NCBI GenBank assembly: GCA_017795105.1
Contig: CP051247.1
Coordinates: 5,915,001 to 5,979,000 of the forward strand
Length of the DNA stretch: 64,000 bases
DNA from: Planctomycetaceae bacterium
GTDB taxonomy: Bacteria; Planctomycetota; Planctomycetia; Planctomycetales; Planctomycetaceae
Direction of reading: 5' to 3'
Shown: positions 8,759 through 22,057 of the stretch, piece by piece
Layout of the letters: every line of letters begins with the position of its first letter
Position numbering within the stretch: position 1 is the first letter of the stretch
Translations under genes and position numbers: made by a program
The notes under the pieces: model-generated
Told to the model about the DNA's origin: nothing
Databases searched by the model: none
The model's input: only the letters and a program-made list of their open reading frames with translations

Positions 8759-9802
8759 TCAAAACTCGCCGAGAACCTCCCCGTCATCGCGCGTCGCGAG
8801 AAGCTTGACCGTCCTCAGATACATGTTCTCACTAAGGAAACGTACTGAGCTGTCACAAAGTACGACCTGTACTCCACCCTTGTGGGGGGAGAGCAAGGAG
8901 TTGTTCGGGCCGGCGGAGGTGCTGGTGCCTGGAACAGGGGTTCCACCCCGGACGAGATCTCTGGTTCCGATGGGATAACGGATCGAAGTCAAGTTGTACG
9001 CGACGTTGGGGAACGGTGTGCCCATGTATCCGGATCCTGGCACACCACTGGCCATTGTTCCGGCAAACCAGCCGGCCTGATGTCCGCCATCCACTCGGGA
9101 TTTGTTCGCCCCGTTCCGTCCATAGTTGGAAATCTCGCCCACGATCATCGTGTTCGAAGTGCCGTCGGTAACGTCGCGAAACTGGATGTGCGTCCCCGGA
9201 ACCAGCGTCCCGCCTGCGCTGATCTGACCCGAGTTCGGAACTGTTGTTTCGAGGCAGCATGCGGTGACGCGATTCTCTGTGAAGGATCCGTCCGGGTAAG
9301 CCGGGTCATTGGAAGGAACGGCTCCTGCGATGCCGACGTAGTGCGGCATCAGGACGGCTGCGTTGCCCATTAATGGCACATTCACCTTCTCCGGCAGCGG
9401 GCTCGAAGGGCAGAGAATGGTCGAAAGGTCGGCTGTCTGCACAGCCTGCGCGAACGTTACCGACAGGCCCGAACCTGGTGCATCATGCGGAAAAAGGTCA
9501 TAGATGGCGGGTTGTTCGATATAGGGGAGCAGACCGACGTACCAGCTCGGCCCCATGGTGAATCCGCTTGTCCCCTGCCGCCGGGCTCCAATCGGAAAGC
9601 TGTTGTACACATCATGGTAGTTATGCAGCGCCAGCCCGATCTGCTTGAGATTGTTCTTGCAGCTGCTGCGGCGAGCAGATTCACGCGCCTGTTGAACCGC
9701 GGGAAGCAAGAGTGCAACCAGAACCGCGATGATGGCAATTACCACGAGCAGTTCAATCAAAGTAAATGCACGGCGATACCAGTGTGCACGAATGTCCCGC
9801 AT
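8759..9802 (-). CDS. DUF1559 protein with prepilin-type N-terminal methylation motif
   Basis: 347 aa of the large planctomycete DUF1559 family. The N-terminus RRAFTLIELLVVIAIIAVLV is a type IV prepilin / type II pseudopilin signal with Ala rather than the usual Gly before the Phe cleavage point. The family hallmarks follow: QQARESARRSSC, NNLKQIGLALHNYHD, and near the C-terminus the CDSSVRFLSEN strand (the position that is usually DGSVRFLS). The fold is expected to be pilin-like, processed by a prepilin peptidase and exposed on the envelope. Function of the family is unknown. Confidence 0.95.
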   Translation of the reverse strand: MRDIRAHWYRRAFTLIELLVVIAIIAVLVALLLPAVQQARESARRSSCKNNLKQIGLALHNYHDVYNSFPIGARRQGTSGFTMGPSWYVGLLPYIEQPAIYDLFPHDAPGSGLSVTFAQAVQTADLSTILCPSSPLPEKVNVPLMGNAAVLMPHYVGIAGAVPSNDPAYPDGSFTENRVTACCLETTVPNSGQISAGGTLVPGTHIQFRDVTDGTSNTMIVGEISNYGRNGANKSRVDGGHQAGWFAGTMASGVPGSGYMGTPFPNVAYNLTSIRYPIGTRDLVRGGTPVPGTSTSAGPNNSLLSPHKGGVQVVLCDSSVRFLSENMYLRTVKLLATRDDGEVLGEF

Positions 9803-10083
9803 GGTGATCAGCTCATCCTATTCAAAGGGGTAACGTGAACGCTGAGTGAATATGTCAATTGACGGGACGCGTTTCAATGTGATTTTACGTGCTTCTTCGG
9901 AAATTTACTGAGATAGACGCTTTATCACGCTATTTACCCAGAACCAGGTAGACAGGAGGATAGTGGCGGGAGCTAGGGTGTTTTAACAACTGTTGTCGAG
10001 TGCAATATCGACATCTCAATTGATCCCCAAGGCGAATCATGTCATGGGGTAGCCCTTAGCCTTAAGTCTGGCAGCACGCATGA
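9803..10083. other. Intergenic region without a recognised feature
   Basis: 281 bases between the start of the DUF1559 gene and the 3' end of a DUF1501 gene, both on the minus strand. It should hold the DUF1559 promoter. I see no coding frame, terminator hairpin or repeat. Confidence 0.5.
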
Positions 10084-11433
10084 TCAGGTGAAGAGTTCCG
10101 AGACCACCTTGCCTCCCTCGGGGCCTGTGAGGCGGTGATCGCGTCCTGCGTGCCAGTACTTCAGGTCGTTCGGGGGGAGTCCAAGGGAGTGGAGGATCGT
10201 TGCGTGCAGGTCGCGGAAGTGGACCTTGCCTTCGACGGCTCGGGATCCGGTCTCGTCGGTCTTGCCGTGGACATGGCCTCCTTTCACACCCGCTCCGGCC
10301 AGCCAGAAGGTGAAGCCGCGGGAGTTGTGGCCGGTGGCGTCGCTTTTGTCTTCCGGCTTGATACCGGGCCGCCCGAACTCTCCACCCCAGACCACGAGCG
10401 TATCATCGAGCATGCCACGAAGCTTCAAATCGTCGAGCAGGGCAGCAATTGGGGCATCGGTAGCCTGGCAGTTGGCGGTCAGATCGCGGCGATGATTCTT
10501 ATGCTGGTCCCAGCTACCGTGGTTGACTTCGATGAACCGGACCCCGGCCTCGGCGAAACGTCGGGCCAGCAGGCACTGCCGCCCGAAATCACTGGGTTTG
10601 CAGGTGCCAATCTGCTTGTTGTTCTCGCCGACTCGATATCGTTCGAGGGTCTCTTTGGTTTCGTTGCTAAGGTCCAGGAGTTCCGGAGCAGCCATCTGCA
10701 TACGGAAACCGAGTTCCATCGACTCGATGACACTTTCGAGCCGCTGATCTCCATGACGCTGCTCCAGATGAGTGCGATTCATCATCTGTGTGAGCTCGAG
10801 TTGTCGTTTCCGAGTGGAATAGCTCAAGTGATCGCTGGCGATATTACTGATCGTCGCCCGCGACATATCCTCACCATTCACACCGATCGGCGTCCCGTTA
10901 TAGATCGATGGCAGGAACGCGCTGGAATAAATAGAGCTCTTAGAGGTATTAAAGCTGACGAACCCCGGGAGATTCTGGTTGTCGGTTCCCAATCCGTAGG
11001 TGATCCAGGAGCCGAGGCTGGGACGCTCCCGCAGGCGATCACCGGTGTGTAGCTGCAGAAACGACTGGGCATGAATAGTGGTATCCGCATGCATGCCATT
11101 GATGACGCACAGTTCATCGGCGTGCCGGGCCGTTTCCGGGAGCAGTTCAGAGACCCAGAGCCCACTCTCCCCATGTTGCGCGAATTCGAACGCCGACCCC
11201 GGATGTGGCTTCTTCCCGGTTTGCGGCTTGTAGTCGAACGTGTCCATGTGGGCGGGGCCGCCGCTCATGCAAAGAAAGATCACCCGTTTCGCGCGTGCCG
11301 GATGAGCAGGGACCTTCGTCGTCAGCCCTTCCGCTCCGAGAGCCTGATGAGGTTGGGCACATAAGGCCTGCAGGGCCAGATAGCCGAAGCCGCAGGAAAC
11401 AGTTTGAAGCATGTTGCGACGCGTGGGAATCAT
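10084..11433 (-). CDS. DUF1501 protein, twin-arginine exported
   Basis: 449 aa. The N-terminus MIPTRRNMLQ plus a hydrophobic stretch is a twin-arginine signal. Family blocks are visible: KRVIFLCMSGGPAHMDTFDYKP, the GSWITYGLGTDNQNLPGFV region, a QCLLARRFAEAGVRFIEV block, WGGEFGR, and the C-terminal HDxHATILH-type segment (RDLHATILHSLGL). DUF1501 is related to the alkaline-phosphatase/sulfatase superfamily; its reaction is not established. It lies 25 bases after the PSD1 gene at 11459-13789, the usual planctomycete pairing, and probably acts with it in the periplasm. Confidence 0.95.
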   Translation of the reverse strand: MIPTRRNMLQTVSCGFGYLALQALCAQPHQALGAEGLTTKVPAHPARAKRVIFLCMSGGPAHMDTFDYKPQTGKKPHPGSAFEFAQHGESGLWVSELLPETARHADELCVINGMHADTTIHAQSFLQLHTGDRLRERPSLGSWITYGLGTDNQNLPGFVSFNTSKSSIYSSAFLPSIYNGTPIGVNGEDMSRATISNIASDHLSYSTRKRQLELTQMMNRTHLEQRHGDQRLESVIESMELGFRMQMAAPELLDLSNETKETLERYRVGENNKQIGTCKPSDFGRQCLLARRFAEAGVRFIEVNHGSWDQHKNHRRDLTANCQATDAPIAALLDDLKLRGMLDDTLVVWGGEFGRPGIKPEDKSDATGHNSRGFTFWLAGAGVKGGHVHGKTDETGSRAVEGKVHFRDLHATILHSLGLPPNDLKYWHAGRDHRLTGPEGGKVVSELFT

Positions 11434-11458
11434 GGGGGCGGCATCTCCAGAAGGAGGG

Positions 11459-13789
11459 TTAATCGACGTAACGAAACTCGTTCGTCATCAGCAAGGCCTG
11501 GCAGAGCGTCGCCCAGGCCTTGGTCTCGTTGTCTTCTTCAGCTTGCGAATACTTCACAAGTTCGCGAGCCTGCTCTTGTTCCGTCGGCGAAGGCGAACGG
11601 CTCAGGACGCGTTGGAAGATCTGCTCAATCCGCGGATCGGTCTCGGGAATGTCGGTAACAACGGCCTGGGCAAGATGCTCAGCCTGTTTGATGACAAACG
11701 GATTGTTGTAGAGGAACAGAGCCTGTCCGGGCACGGTGCTGCGATCTCGCTTGCCGGTTACGGCAATGAATTCCGGCAGGTTGAATGCGGCCAGTTCCGG
11801 GGGCGGCGAATTTCGCAGGTAGCACAGGTAAATACTGCGGTGATCACTCGGCTCGTGAAGATTCCCGGCCAGATTTACGAGAATGTCGCGGTGTCGAATC
11901 AGTGAACCATCCGGCGGAGTGAGATCAAGACGTCCGCTCGCCAGCAGCATGCTGTCCCGCAGAGCCTCGGCATCCAGACGCCGTCGATTGTGACGGGCGA
12001 GGAGTTTGTTCTCTTCGTCGGCCTTCACGAACTGTGATTCTGCGAGGCTGCTCAACTGATAGGTTCGGCTCAGGACAATCTGGCGGATTAGAGACTTAAT
12101 GGACCAGCCGTTCTCGACAAACTGCGTTGCGAGATGATCGAGCAGTTCCGGGTGCGTGGGGCGTTCGCCATAAGTGCCAAAGTCATCGGGTGTGCGAACG
12201 ATTCCCTCGCCGAACAGATGCTGCCACACCCTGTTGACGATGACGCGGGCCGTCAGGGGATTTCGATTGTCAGTCACCCACTCGGCCAGTTGCAGACGTC
12301 CACTGGTGTCTGCGGGAATGCTGAACTCGTCCGGCTCTCCGAAATCGCACACGGAAAGAAATCCCCGCGGCACGGCTTCGCCGAGCTTATTGGATTCTCC
12401 GTTGATGTTGATCTGGCAATCCTTGGGTTCCTTTCGGTCTTTCACGCCCATGGCCAGTGGCGTGCCCGGTTCCCATTTCGACTTGGGAATCGCCTTCGGC
12501 TTGCCGGTGTTCGATTCGAGTAACACGACCGTTTCGACGAAATCTTCAGGGGGCAGGACGTTCGCAGCCGCTTTGAGAACATGAAGATCGGTCGGAGGGG
12601 CCGTCAGTTTTTCGTTTCCGGCGACGCCCCACATAGTTTCACTGCTCGTGAAGAGGCCGGCCATTGCGTAGTAGTCGCGAGTCGGAATGGGATCGAACTT
12701 GTGATCGTGACACCGGGCACAGGCGATACTGATCCCCATCAACCCGCGACCGACCACATCGATCTGATCGGCGACGACGTCCATGGCGAAGTTGTTGTTC
12801 ATTGCCTTGGCCGGTTTGGCAGACATCGCAAGGAGACCGGTCGCGACCAGGTATCGGTCTCGCTCTTCCGGCGACTCGGTCGGGAGCAGATCGCCGGCCA
12901 GTTGTTCCTTGACGAACTGATCGTAAGGGACATCGTTGTTGAATGATTCAATGACATAGTCGCGGTAGCGCCAGGCATGTGGAAAGGTCGGGTTCCGGCC
13001 AAGTCCGTCGTTTCCATTTGATTCGCCGTAGCGGGCCACATCGAGCCAGTGACGGCCCCAGCGCTCTCCGTACTGAGGGCTTGCGAGCAACTCATCGACC
13101 AGATCGCTGACTGCTGTCTGTCCCTCGGCTTCGTACTGTTCGACGAAACGGTTGACCTGCTCCAATTTCGGCGGGAGGCCAACAAGGTCGAAGGAGAGTC
13201 GGCGGATCAGCTCGCGCGGTGTGGCATCGTGAGTCGGAGCCAGGCCTTCCTCTTCGATTCGCGTCAGTATGAACCGATCAATATCGCTCCGTGGCCAGTC
13301 CTCGTCGGCGACTGATGGTACGACGGGGGCAGTCACCGCCTGCAGCGACCAGAGATCGGATGTGATCGGCGGTGTCGCAGAGGCCGGCTCTCCAGTGTCC
13401 TTCCGGGGATCGGGGGCATTTCGGCGAATCCACTCAACGAAGTCGTTGATGACCGGTTCAGGCAAAGGCTCTTCCGGAGGCATCTCGGTGCCGTCATAGC
13501 GGAGCGCCTGAACGATCAGGCTGTTGTCGGGATCACCTGGAACCAGAGCAGGGCCAGATTCTCCCCCTGTCCGCACTCCGGCATGCGTATCGAGCCGAAG
13601 ACCCCCGCCAATTTCGTCAGAATCTGCCGAATGACAGGAGTAGCAATGTTTGACCAGAGCCGGCCGTATGCGGTTCTCGAAGAAGGCGATGTCTTCCGAT
13701 GAGAGTTCGCCGGCGGGAAGCTGAGCGGTGCTCAAGACCAGGCTGAGCAGGAACCAGACAGACAGAAGCGTGGTACGTGGTGAGGTCAC
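11459..13789 (-). CDS. PSD1-type protein: planctomycete cytochrome c + DUF1549 + DUF1553
   Basis: 776 aa with a signal peptide. A cytochrome-c-like domain has CYSCH at residues 49-53. DUF1549 follows (about 160-375), with the internal haem-like motif CARCHDHKFDP, and then DUF1553 (about 480-770) ending in NEFRYVD. It has no carbohydrate-binding-like insert between the two DUFs, unlike two of the other copies in this window, and is the shortest of the four. It is the first gene of a minus-strand pair with the DUF1501 gene. The biochemical role of PSD1 proteins is unknown; a periplasmic redox function is inferred from the two CxxCH motifs. Confidence 0.95.
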   Translation of the reverse strand: MTSPRTTLLSVWFLLSLVLSTAQLPAGELSSEDIAFFENRIRPALVKHCYSCHSADSDEIGGGLRLDTHAGVRTGGESGPALVPGDPDNSLIVQALRYDGTEMPPEEPLPEPVINDFVEWIRRNAPDPRKDTGEPASATPPITSDLWSLQAVTAPVVPSVADEDWPRSDIDRFILTRIEEEGLAPTHDATPRELIRRLSFDLVGLPPKLEQVNRFVEQYEAEGQTAVSDLVDELLASPQYGERWGRHWLDVARYGESNGNDGLGRNPTFPHAWRYRDYVIESFNNDVPYDQFVKEQLAGDLLPTESPEERDRYLVATGLLAMSAKPAKAMNNNFAMDVVADQIDVVGRGLMGISIACARCHDHKFDPIPTRDYYAMAGLFTSSETMWGVAGNEKLTAPPTDLHVLKAAANVLPPEDFVETVVLLESNTGKPKAIPKSKWEPGTPLAMGVKDRKEPKDCQININGESNKLGEAVPRGFLSVCDFGEPDEFSIPADTSGRLQLAEWVTDNRNPLTARVIVNRVWQHLFGEGIVRTPDDFGTYGERPTHPELLDHLATQFVENGWSIKSLIRQIVLSRTYQLSSLAESQFVKADEENKLLARHNRRRLDAEALRDSMLLASGRLDLTPPDGSLIRHRDILVNLAGNLHEPSDHRSIYLCYLRNSPPPELAAFNLPEFIAVTGKRDRSTVPGQALFLYNNPFVIKQAEHLAQAVVTDIPETDPRIEQIFQRVLSRSPSPTEQEQARELVKYSQAEEDNETKAWATLCQALLMTNEFRYVD

Positions 13790-14095
13790 GGCGTTCGTTT
13801 CAGGTGGGATGAAACTCGGGTGGGCGCACTTCTTATCAAAGTGAGCTTATCAGTCGTCGAGGCGAGCCTCAACCCCGTGATGTACAGAAACTGACAGAAT
13901 CGTGAAGGTGATTTCGTAAGTCTCTTTCTGGAAGCGGGTTGTGGATGCTGGCGGCAGCGGTGGCGGATCTTATTTCGATGTTTTTGAGAAAGTTCGACGA
14001 TTTTCTGGCGAGAATTGAGCGATGCGGGGATGACTCCTTATATAAACGACTGTTGTTGTACGTGGCTTGAGGACAACTGCACATAGATCGACAGT
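13790..14095. other. Divergent intergenic region between PSD1 gene and sigma-factor operon
   Basis: 306 bases separating the minus-strand PSD1/DUF1501 pair from the plus-strand ECF operon. It must contain promoters for both. Apart from the candidate promoter listed separately I see no coding frame or hairpin. Confidence 0.5.
14015..14044 (+). promoter_or_regulatory. Candidate promoter of the ECF/FecR/PSD1 operon
   Basis: TTGAGC, an 18-base spacer and TATATA, ending about 50 bases before the sigma-factor ATG. This fits a housekeeping promoter. Match by eye only; an autoregulated ECF promoter elsewhere in the gap is not excluded. Confidence 0.35.
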
Positions 14096-14623
14096 ATGGA
14101 ATTTTCGCGGGAGAACGAAGAGTTCGTAAGGCTGTATGCCCGTCATGAAGGGCGGCTGCGTCGGTATGTGTCCGCGATGGTTCCGATTCCTTCGGATGTC
14201 GACGACATTCTTCAGGACACGGCTGTCGCGCTCATGCGGAAATTTGATCAGTACGATCACGAGCAACCGTTCTTTAACTGGGCGAGTCGGTTTGCGATGT
14301 TTGAGGTTCTGCAGCATCGCAAGCGAAACCGTACCCGGAAGCGGCACTTCAGCGACGAGGTTCTGGAAGCAATCTCCGCTGAGTATCAGCAGCATCAACA
14401 GTCTGCCGACCGCCGACGTCAGGTGCTCGCCGAGTGCGTCCGACAACTTGCGGAGCAGGACCGAAGACTGATTGAACTGAGATATGGAAGTACGGAAACG
14501 ATCGACAATCTGGCAGCACGAATCAACGAACCGGTCGCACGTCTCTACCGTTCACTGGCTCGGATCCGGAATTTGCTGGCGAACTGTGTCCGACAAAAGC
14601 TTGCCGTGGAGGGGAATCGATGA
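14096..14623 (+). CDS. ECF-type RNA polymerase sigma-70 factor (planctomycete/verrucomicrobial type)
   Basis: 175 aa. Region 2 (about 10-80) contains DVDDILQDTAVALMRKFDQY and FFNWASRFAMFEVLQHRKRN. Region 4 (about 110-165) contains LAEQDRRLIELRYGSTETIDNLAARI with a helix-turn-helix. Its stop overlaps the start of the FecR-like gene by four bases (ATGA), so the two are translationally coupled, as expected for a sigma factor and its membrane regulator. It heads an operon that continues into PSD1 and DUF1501 genes. Confidence 0.93.
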   Translation: MEFSRENEEFVRLYARHEGRLRRYVSAMVPIPSDVDDILQDTAVALMRKFDQYDHEQPFFNWASRFAMFEVLQHRKRNRTRKRHFSDEVLEAISAEYQQHQQSADRRRQVLAECVRQLAEQDRRLIELRYGSTETIDNLAARINEPVARLYRSLARIRNLLANCVRQKLAVEGNR

Positions 14624-16266
14624 CTGAACTCCAGGCAGGGAACTACGATCGAGAGCTTTCCGAGTTGCTGGCCGGACTCCTCGATGAGAATCTTTCGGAT
14701 GCTCAGTTCGAGCGACTGAACGAACGGCTGCTGAATGAGCCGGCTGCGCGACAGAAGTATCTCGACTACATCGAGATCCACGACGAACTTCCTGACGTCG
14801 TTGTTTCTTTGATGGATGGGGCTTCGCATGGCGAGGTCGATACGGAATTGAATTCCACTGCTGTTGACAGGTCTCGGAAGCAGATCCCCATTCACTCCTA
14901 CCGCACCGCATTCTGGGCGGGAACAGCCGTGGCGGCGATGCTGCTGGTGGGCGTGACGCTGAATTGGTTCTGGCCTGAAAATACGGGGGCTCCAGCGATC
15001 GCCGATGTGCAGTCCGAGGTTCATTTCGCGAATCTTGCCCACGCCCGTTTCTTTGGCGAACTGACTCCCTCAATTCGTTCCACACCGGTCATCGATCGAG
15101 ATTACGTGTTGCAGGCCGGCATGGTTGAACTCGCGTTTCCCAAGGGAGCCACGGCGATCATTCAGGCGCCGGCCGTGTTCCGGGTGAAGTCGGAAGAGCA
15201 TCTGGCTCTGCATGTTGGAAGCTGCAGCGTTCACGCTCCTCCGGGAGCCGAGGGCTTTCACGTCGAGACACCCGCGACCTGCGTCGTCGACCGCGGGACC
15301 CGCTTTTCCGTCAGTGTTTCTGAGACAAATGCGACCGAGGTTCAGGTCATCGAAGGAGCAGCCGACGTTTATCGGCGAACTGGCGAAGCGAAACATCCGA
15401 GTGAGAAGAATTTTCAGGCACGCCTGGTCCGCAATGAGGCCCAGCGATACAGCTACGCCGCGGAGGCTCCTGGCGAAGTCATCCCGTTCAATTCCGCCAG
15501 CTATCAGTACGCACTTCCGGATCGTGTCGTGTCTTACACGGCTACGGCAAAGGAAGGGGAGGGCGTGCGTGATCTGGTCGGCGTGACAGTTCAGCGGGAC
15601 GGGCGACAGGTGGAGATTCCTGTTGGTGAGTTGATCCCGGCGGAACTGGTCTGGTTCAAGTCGCCCTCGGGCATGGGGAATTTCGCCGGTGAAGAGCAGC
15701 TGCCGGAACCGCGACGCGAAGCCTCGAGCGATCTGAGTCTGATCACCGGGGCGATCAACCCGGGAGGAAGTCAGGAACCACTCAAGAGTGATCCTGTTCT
15801 CTCCGGCAAGGCCGGGACACCGGGGATGGCAATTCGTTTTCAGCAGCCCGTGATCAACGGACCCGGCCCGGATGTGGTTGTCTTTGAATTGCAGGGCCCC
15901 GTCGATCCGACCACGGGAGACAGTTTTCACGTCAGTCCACTCCAGTTTCGAGCGGGGTTGAAATCACACACGGTCGAGACATTCGATCTGACGATGGAGT
16001 CACCTCATGCTCTCGAACTGGCCGACTTCTACGTACACATGTTCAGCGAGCCGCCGTTGAATCCCGAAACACTGGAGACGATCGAATGTTCGCCCGTACT
16101 GCAGGCGCTTAAATTCCGGGCCCTCGCGGTCGGGATCGATCTTTCCGACCTGGGTTATGCACCGAACGAAAAGGTCGACGGGCTGTTCATCCAGGACGCA
16201 CTCGATGACAAACACACTGTTGATCCAGTCTTCATCGGAGGACTCCCCCCGCTCGCAGAGCGTTAA
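14620..16266 (+). CDS. FecR-domain membrane regulator (putative anti-sigma factor)
   Basis: 548 aa. The cytoplasmic N-terminus (about 1-95) has the pattern common in planctomycete anti-sigma proteins (LLAGLLDENLSDAQFERL, then EPAARQKYLDYIEIH). One TM helix lies at about 105-125. The FecR-like beta domain (about 170-290) includes VELAFPKGATAIIQAPAVF, GSCSVHAPPGAEGFHVETP and VDRGTRFSV. A C-terminal extension of about 250 residues is unrecognised and would be periplasmic. Coupled by ATGA to the upstream sigma factor, it probably holds that factor inactive until a signal arrives. Confidence 0.88.
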   Translation: MTELQAGNYDRELSELLAGLLDENLSDAQFERLNERLLNEPAARQKYLDYIEIHDELPDVVVSLMDGASHGEVDTELNSTAVDRSRKQIPIHSYRTAFWAGTAVAAMLLVGVTLNWFWPENTGAPAIADVQSEVHFANLAHARFFGELTPSIRSTPVIDRDYVLQAGMVELAFPKGATAIIQAPAVFRVKSEEHLALHVGSCSVHAPPGAEGFHVETPATCVVDRGTRFSVSVSETNATEVQVIEGAADVYRRTGEAKHPSEKNFQARLVRNEAQRYSYAAEAPGEVIPFNSASYQYALPDRVVSYTATAKEGEGVRDLVGVTVQRDGRQVEIPVGELIPAELVWFKSPSGMGNFAGEEQLPEPRREASSDLSLITGAINPGGSQEPLKSDPVLSGKAGTPGMAIRFQQPVINGPGPDVVVFELQGPVDPTTGDSFHVSPLQFRAGLKSHTVETFDLTMESPHALELADFYVHMFSEPPLNPETLETIECSPVLQALKFRALAVGIDLSDLGYAPNEKVDGLFIQDALDDKHTVDPVFIGGLPPLAER

Positions 16267-16353
16267 CGAAGCCGTTGTGCCCCAGACGTGGGGCGATTGA
16301 CCTGCCTCATGCCCACACTCCTAACTCCGATCACTCAAAGGCGATTTCCCACC

Positions 16354-19471
<3,118 letters not shown>

Positions 19472-19482
<11 letters not shown>

Positions 19483-20905
19483 CTTTCAACAGCCGCACGT
19501 TCATTCGAATCTGTCTCGTCGTGAGATGCTGGTTAAAAGCGGCGGCGGCTTCGGCGCTCTCGCTCTGGCGGGCCTGCTCGGTCAGTCCGGCTCGGCCAGC
19601 GCTGCGCCTTCTCCGCTGACATCCAAGCTCACGCACCATGCCGCCCGTGCCAAGAGTGTGATCTTTCTCTTCATGGATGGCGGGCCGAGTCATCTCGATA
19701 CGTTCGATCCGAAGCCGGCTCTCGACAAACTGGCCGGTAAGCCGATTCCCGAAAGCTTCGGCCGTGTGATCACCGCGATGGGGGAGTTTGATTCGCCCAT
19801 TCTGCCGTCGAAACGAAAGTGGAAGCAGCACGGCGAGAGCGGACTCTGGATCTCCGACTGGCTTCCTCACACCGCCGAAGTCGCCGATGAGCTGGCCGTC
19901 ATTCGTTCCTGCTGGACGAACGGCATCAACCACTCCGGGGGGATCTGCCAGATGAACACCGGCAGTCAGTTCGCCGGACGTCCGTCTCTGGGGAGCTGGG
20001 TGACGTACGGACTCGGTACTGAGAACGAGAACCTGCCGGCTTATGTCGTGATGCAGGAAGGGAAGGGGAATGTGATCAATGGTGCCCGCAACTGGGGCGC
20101 GGGCTTCATGCCGGCTGTCTACCAGGGAACCAAGTTGGAGAAGCAGGGCGAACCGTTTGCGAATCTCAGTCCCCCCTCCGAGATCCGTGAAGTTCAGCAG
20201 CGGACAGAGCTTGATTTTCTGGCGCGTCTGAATCAGCGTCATGCGGCCGAGCGGCAGGACAATACCGATCTGGAAGCCCGCATTCGCAGTTACGAGCTCG
20301 CCTTTCAGATGCAGTCTCATGCTCCCGAAGCGGTCGACCTGTCTCGCGAAACGGCCGAGACCCAGAATCTGTACGGACTCGATGATCCGAAAACCGAAGC
20401 TTACGGACGCCATTGTCTGCTGGCCCGGCGACTCGTTGAACGCGGAGTGCGCTTTGTGCAGTGTTATCACGGAGCCGGCAGTAAATGGGATGCTCACAGC
20501 AAGATCGAAGACAACCACACCCGGATGTGCGGCGGCATGGACAAACCGGTCGCGGGGTTGATTAAAGACCTGCGGCAACGGGGGCTTCTCGATCAGACGC
20601 TCGTTATCTGGGGCGGAGAGTTCGGTCGCACGCCGCAGAGTGAGAAGGGGAATGGTCGTGACCACAACCCGACCGGATTCACGATGTGGATGGCCGGCGG
20701 CGGAGTCCGCTCCGGCTATGCGTATGGCACAACCGATGAAGTTGGCCTGCATGCGGTCGAAGATCGTCTGCATGTTCACGACATCCATTCGACGGTGCTG
20801 CATCTGATGGGCATCGACCATCGCAAGCTGGTCTATCTGCACAAAGGACGCCCCGAACGAATCGATCAGAACGAAGGCCGCGCCTACAAGGAAATTGCGA
20901 GCTAG
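19472..20905 (+). CDS. DUF1501 protein, twin-arginine exported
   Basis: 477 aa. Twin-arginine signal NLSRREMLVKSGGGFGALAL. Family blocks: KSVIFLFMDGGPSHLDTFDPKP, SLGSWVTYGLGTENENLP, HCLLARRLVERGVRFVQ, LVIWGGEFGRTPQSE, and IHSTVLHLMGIDHRKL near the end. Last gene of the ECF/FecR/PSD1 operon, overlapping the PSD1 gene by 11 bases, so the pair is made together. Confidence 0.95.
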
Positions 20906-21012
20906 AACCCGTCGCTCTCCCGTGTGAGGACGAGTGAGTATCAGGCGACCTGCCCTCGTGAGCGGTGATCGCTGATGCGCGCTTGCGCGTTGCGGTGGAT
21001 CTCAGCGGGGAC

Positions 21013-21924
21013 TCAGTTCCCGCCGTTAGCCGAGATGGAATCGACCGACGTTTCCTGGATGGCCGCTACGCCGGGGTGCTTCAGCTTTCGCTCAATCGAA
21101 ATGGCGTAGAAGCGTTCGACGATTCCCTCGGCCAGTCCGATGCGGTGGAGGCCGTACGTCGATTTGACCTCGTCTTCGATAATCGCCGGTATTGCCAGCA
21201 GGCCAGTGCCACGGCTGCCGGCGATCTTGAGCATCGCACTGTCGGCAAACTCTCCCTGAATGAAGGGCGTCAGTCCACGCTCGTGGAACCACAGGTCGAG
21301 GGAGCGTCGCAGTGTGCTATCGTCGGTCGGCAACAAAAACGGAGCACGATCGAGCGAAGCCGGGAAATTGCGACGGTACTTTCGAGCGAGTTTTGCCGTG
21401 GCGACGACGAGGACGTCGGATTCCGTCAGCAAATGGGAATAGGCCCGCACGCGGTAGTACGGATCGAGAGCGGTGTCGGAGAGCACGACATCGAGGCGGT
21501 AGACGGACAGGTCTGCTACGAGTGCCGATGTGTCTCCCTCGTGGCAAACAAGCTTGAGTGGCGGGTCGAGGTCGAGAGCGGGCTGAAGGAGTTGATACGC
21601 CAGCAGTTTCGGCATCACATCCCGCACGCCGACGCGGAACTCGACGGGGCGACCGGTGGGACGTCCCTTAACGACTTCCATCAACTCCCGGCCCGTCGCG
21701 AAGATGTCGGAAGCGTACTCAGCGACCTGCTCACCCATTTCGGTCAGGACCAGACCGCGTCCCCGTTTCTTGAACAACTTGACGCCAAGCTCCCGCTCGA
21801 GTTCGCGAACCTGCAGGCTCACGCTGGCCGGAGTGACGTAAAGCACTTCGCTCGCCTTCTGCACGCTTCCCTCCCGGGCGACGAGCCAGAAATTCAACAA
21901 ATGGTGGTAATTCAGCCAGTCCAT
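21013..21924 (-). CDS. LysR-family regulator, NhaR-like
   Basis: 303 aa from the ATG at 21924; a TTG four codons earlier is possible, and neither has a strong ribosome site. The N-terminal winged HTH (about 5-62) reads LNYHHLLNFWLVAREGSVQK, ASEVLYVTPASVSLQVRELE and LGVKLFKKRGRGLVLTEMGE. This matches the E. coli NhaR pattern NYNHLYYFW and GKLFKRKGRGL. The remainder is a LysR substrate-binding domain. NhaR responds to Na+ in E. coli; the effector here is unknown and no nhaA lies in the window. Divergent from the hibernation-factor gene. Confidence 0.87.
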   Translation of the reverse strand: MDWLNYHHLLNFWLVAREGSVQKASEVLYVTPASVSLQVRELERELGVKLFKKRGRGLVLTEMGEQVAEYASDIFATGRELMEVVKGRPTGRPVEFRVGVRDVMPKLLAYQLLQPALDLDPPLKLVCHEGDTSALVADLSVYRLDVVLSDTALDPYYRVRAYSHLLTESDVLVVATAKLARKYRRNFPASLDRAPFLLPTDDSTLRRSLDLWFHERGLTPFIQGEFADSAMLKIAGSRGTGLLAIPAIIEDEVKSTYGLHRIGLAEGIVERFYAISIERKLKHPGVAAIQETSVDSISANGGN

Positions 21925-22057
21925 CGCACGTTTCAACAGTTAAGAAAAACTAAACAATCATCGCCGTGGATTTAAATAATCCTAAGGCGGCCTGCGACGT
22001 ATAGTCAATTGTGAGCGTTGAGTTTCTTATCGTGACTCCTTTGAAGTGGAGAAGATT

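Noticed and set aside
20965..21975. 336-codon open frame on the plus strand
   Set aside because: Antisense to the NhaR-like LysR gene, whose HTH and effector domain are recognisable.
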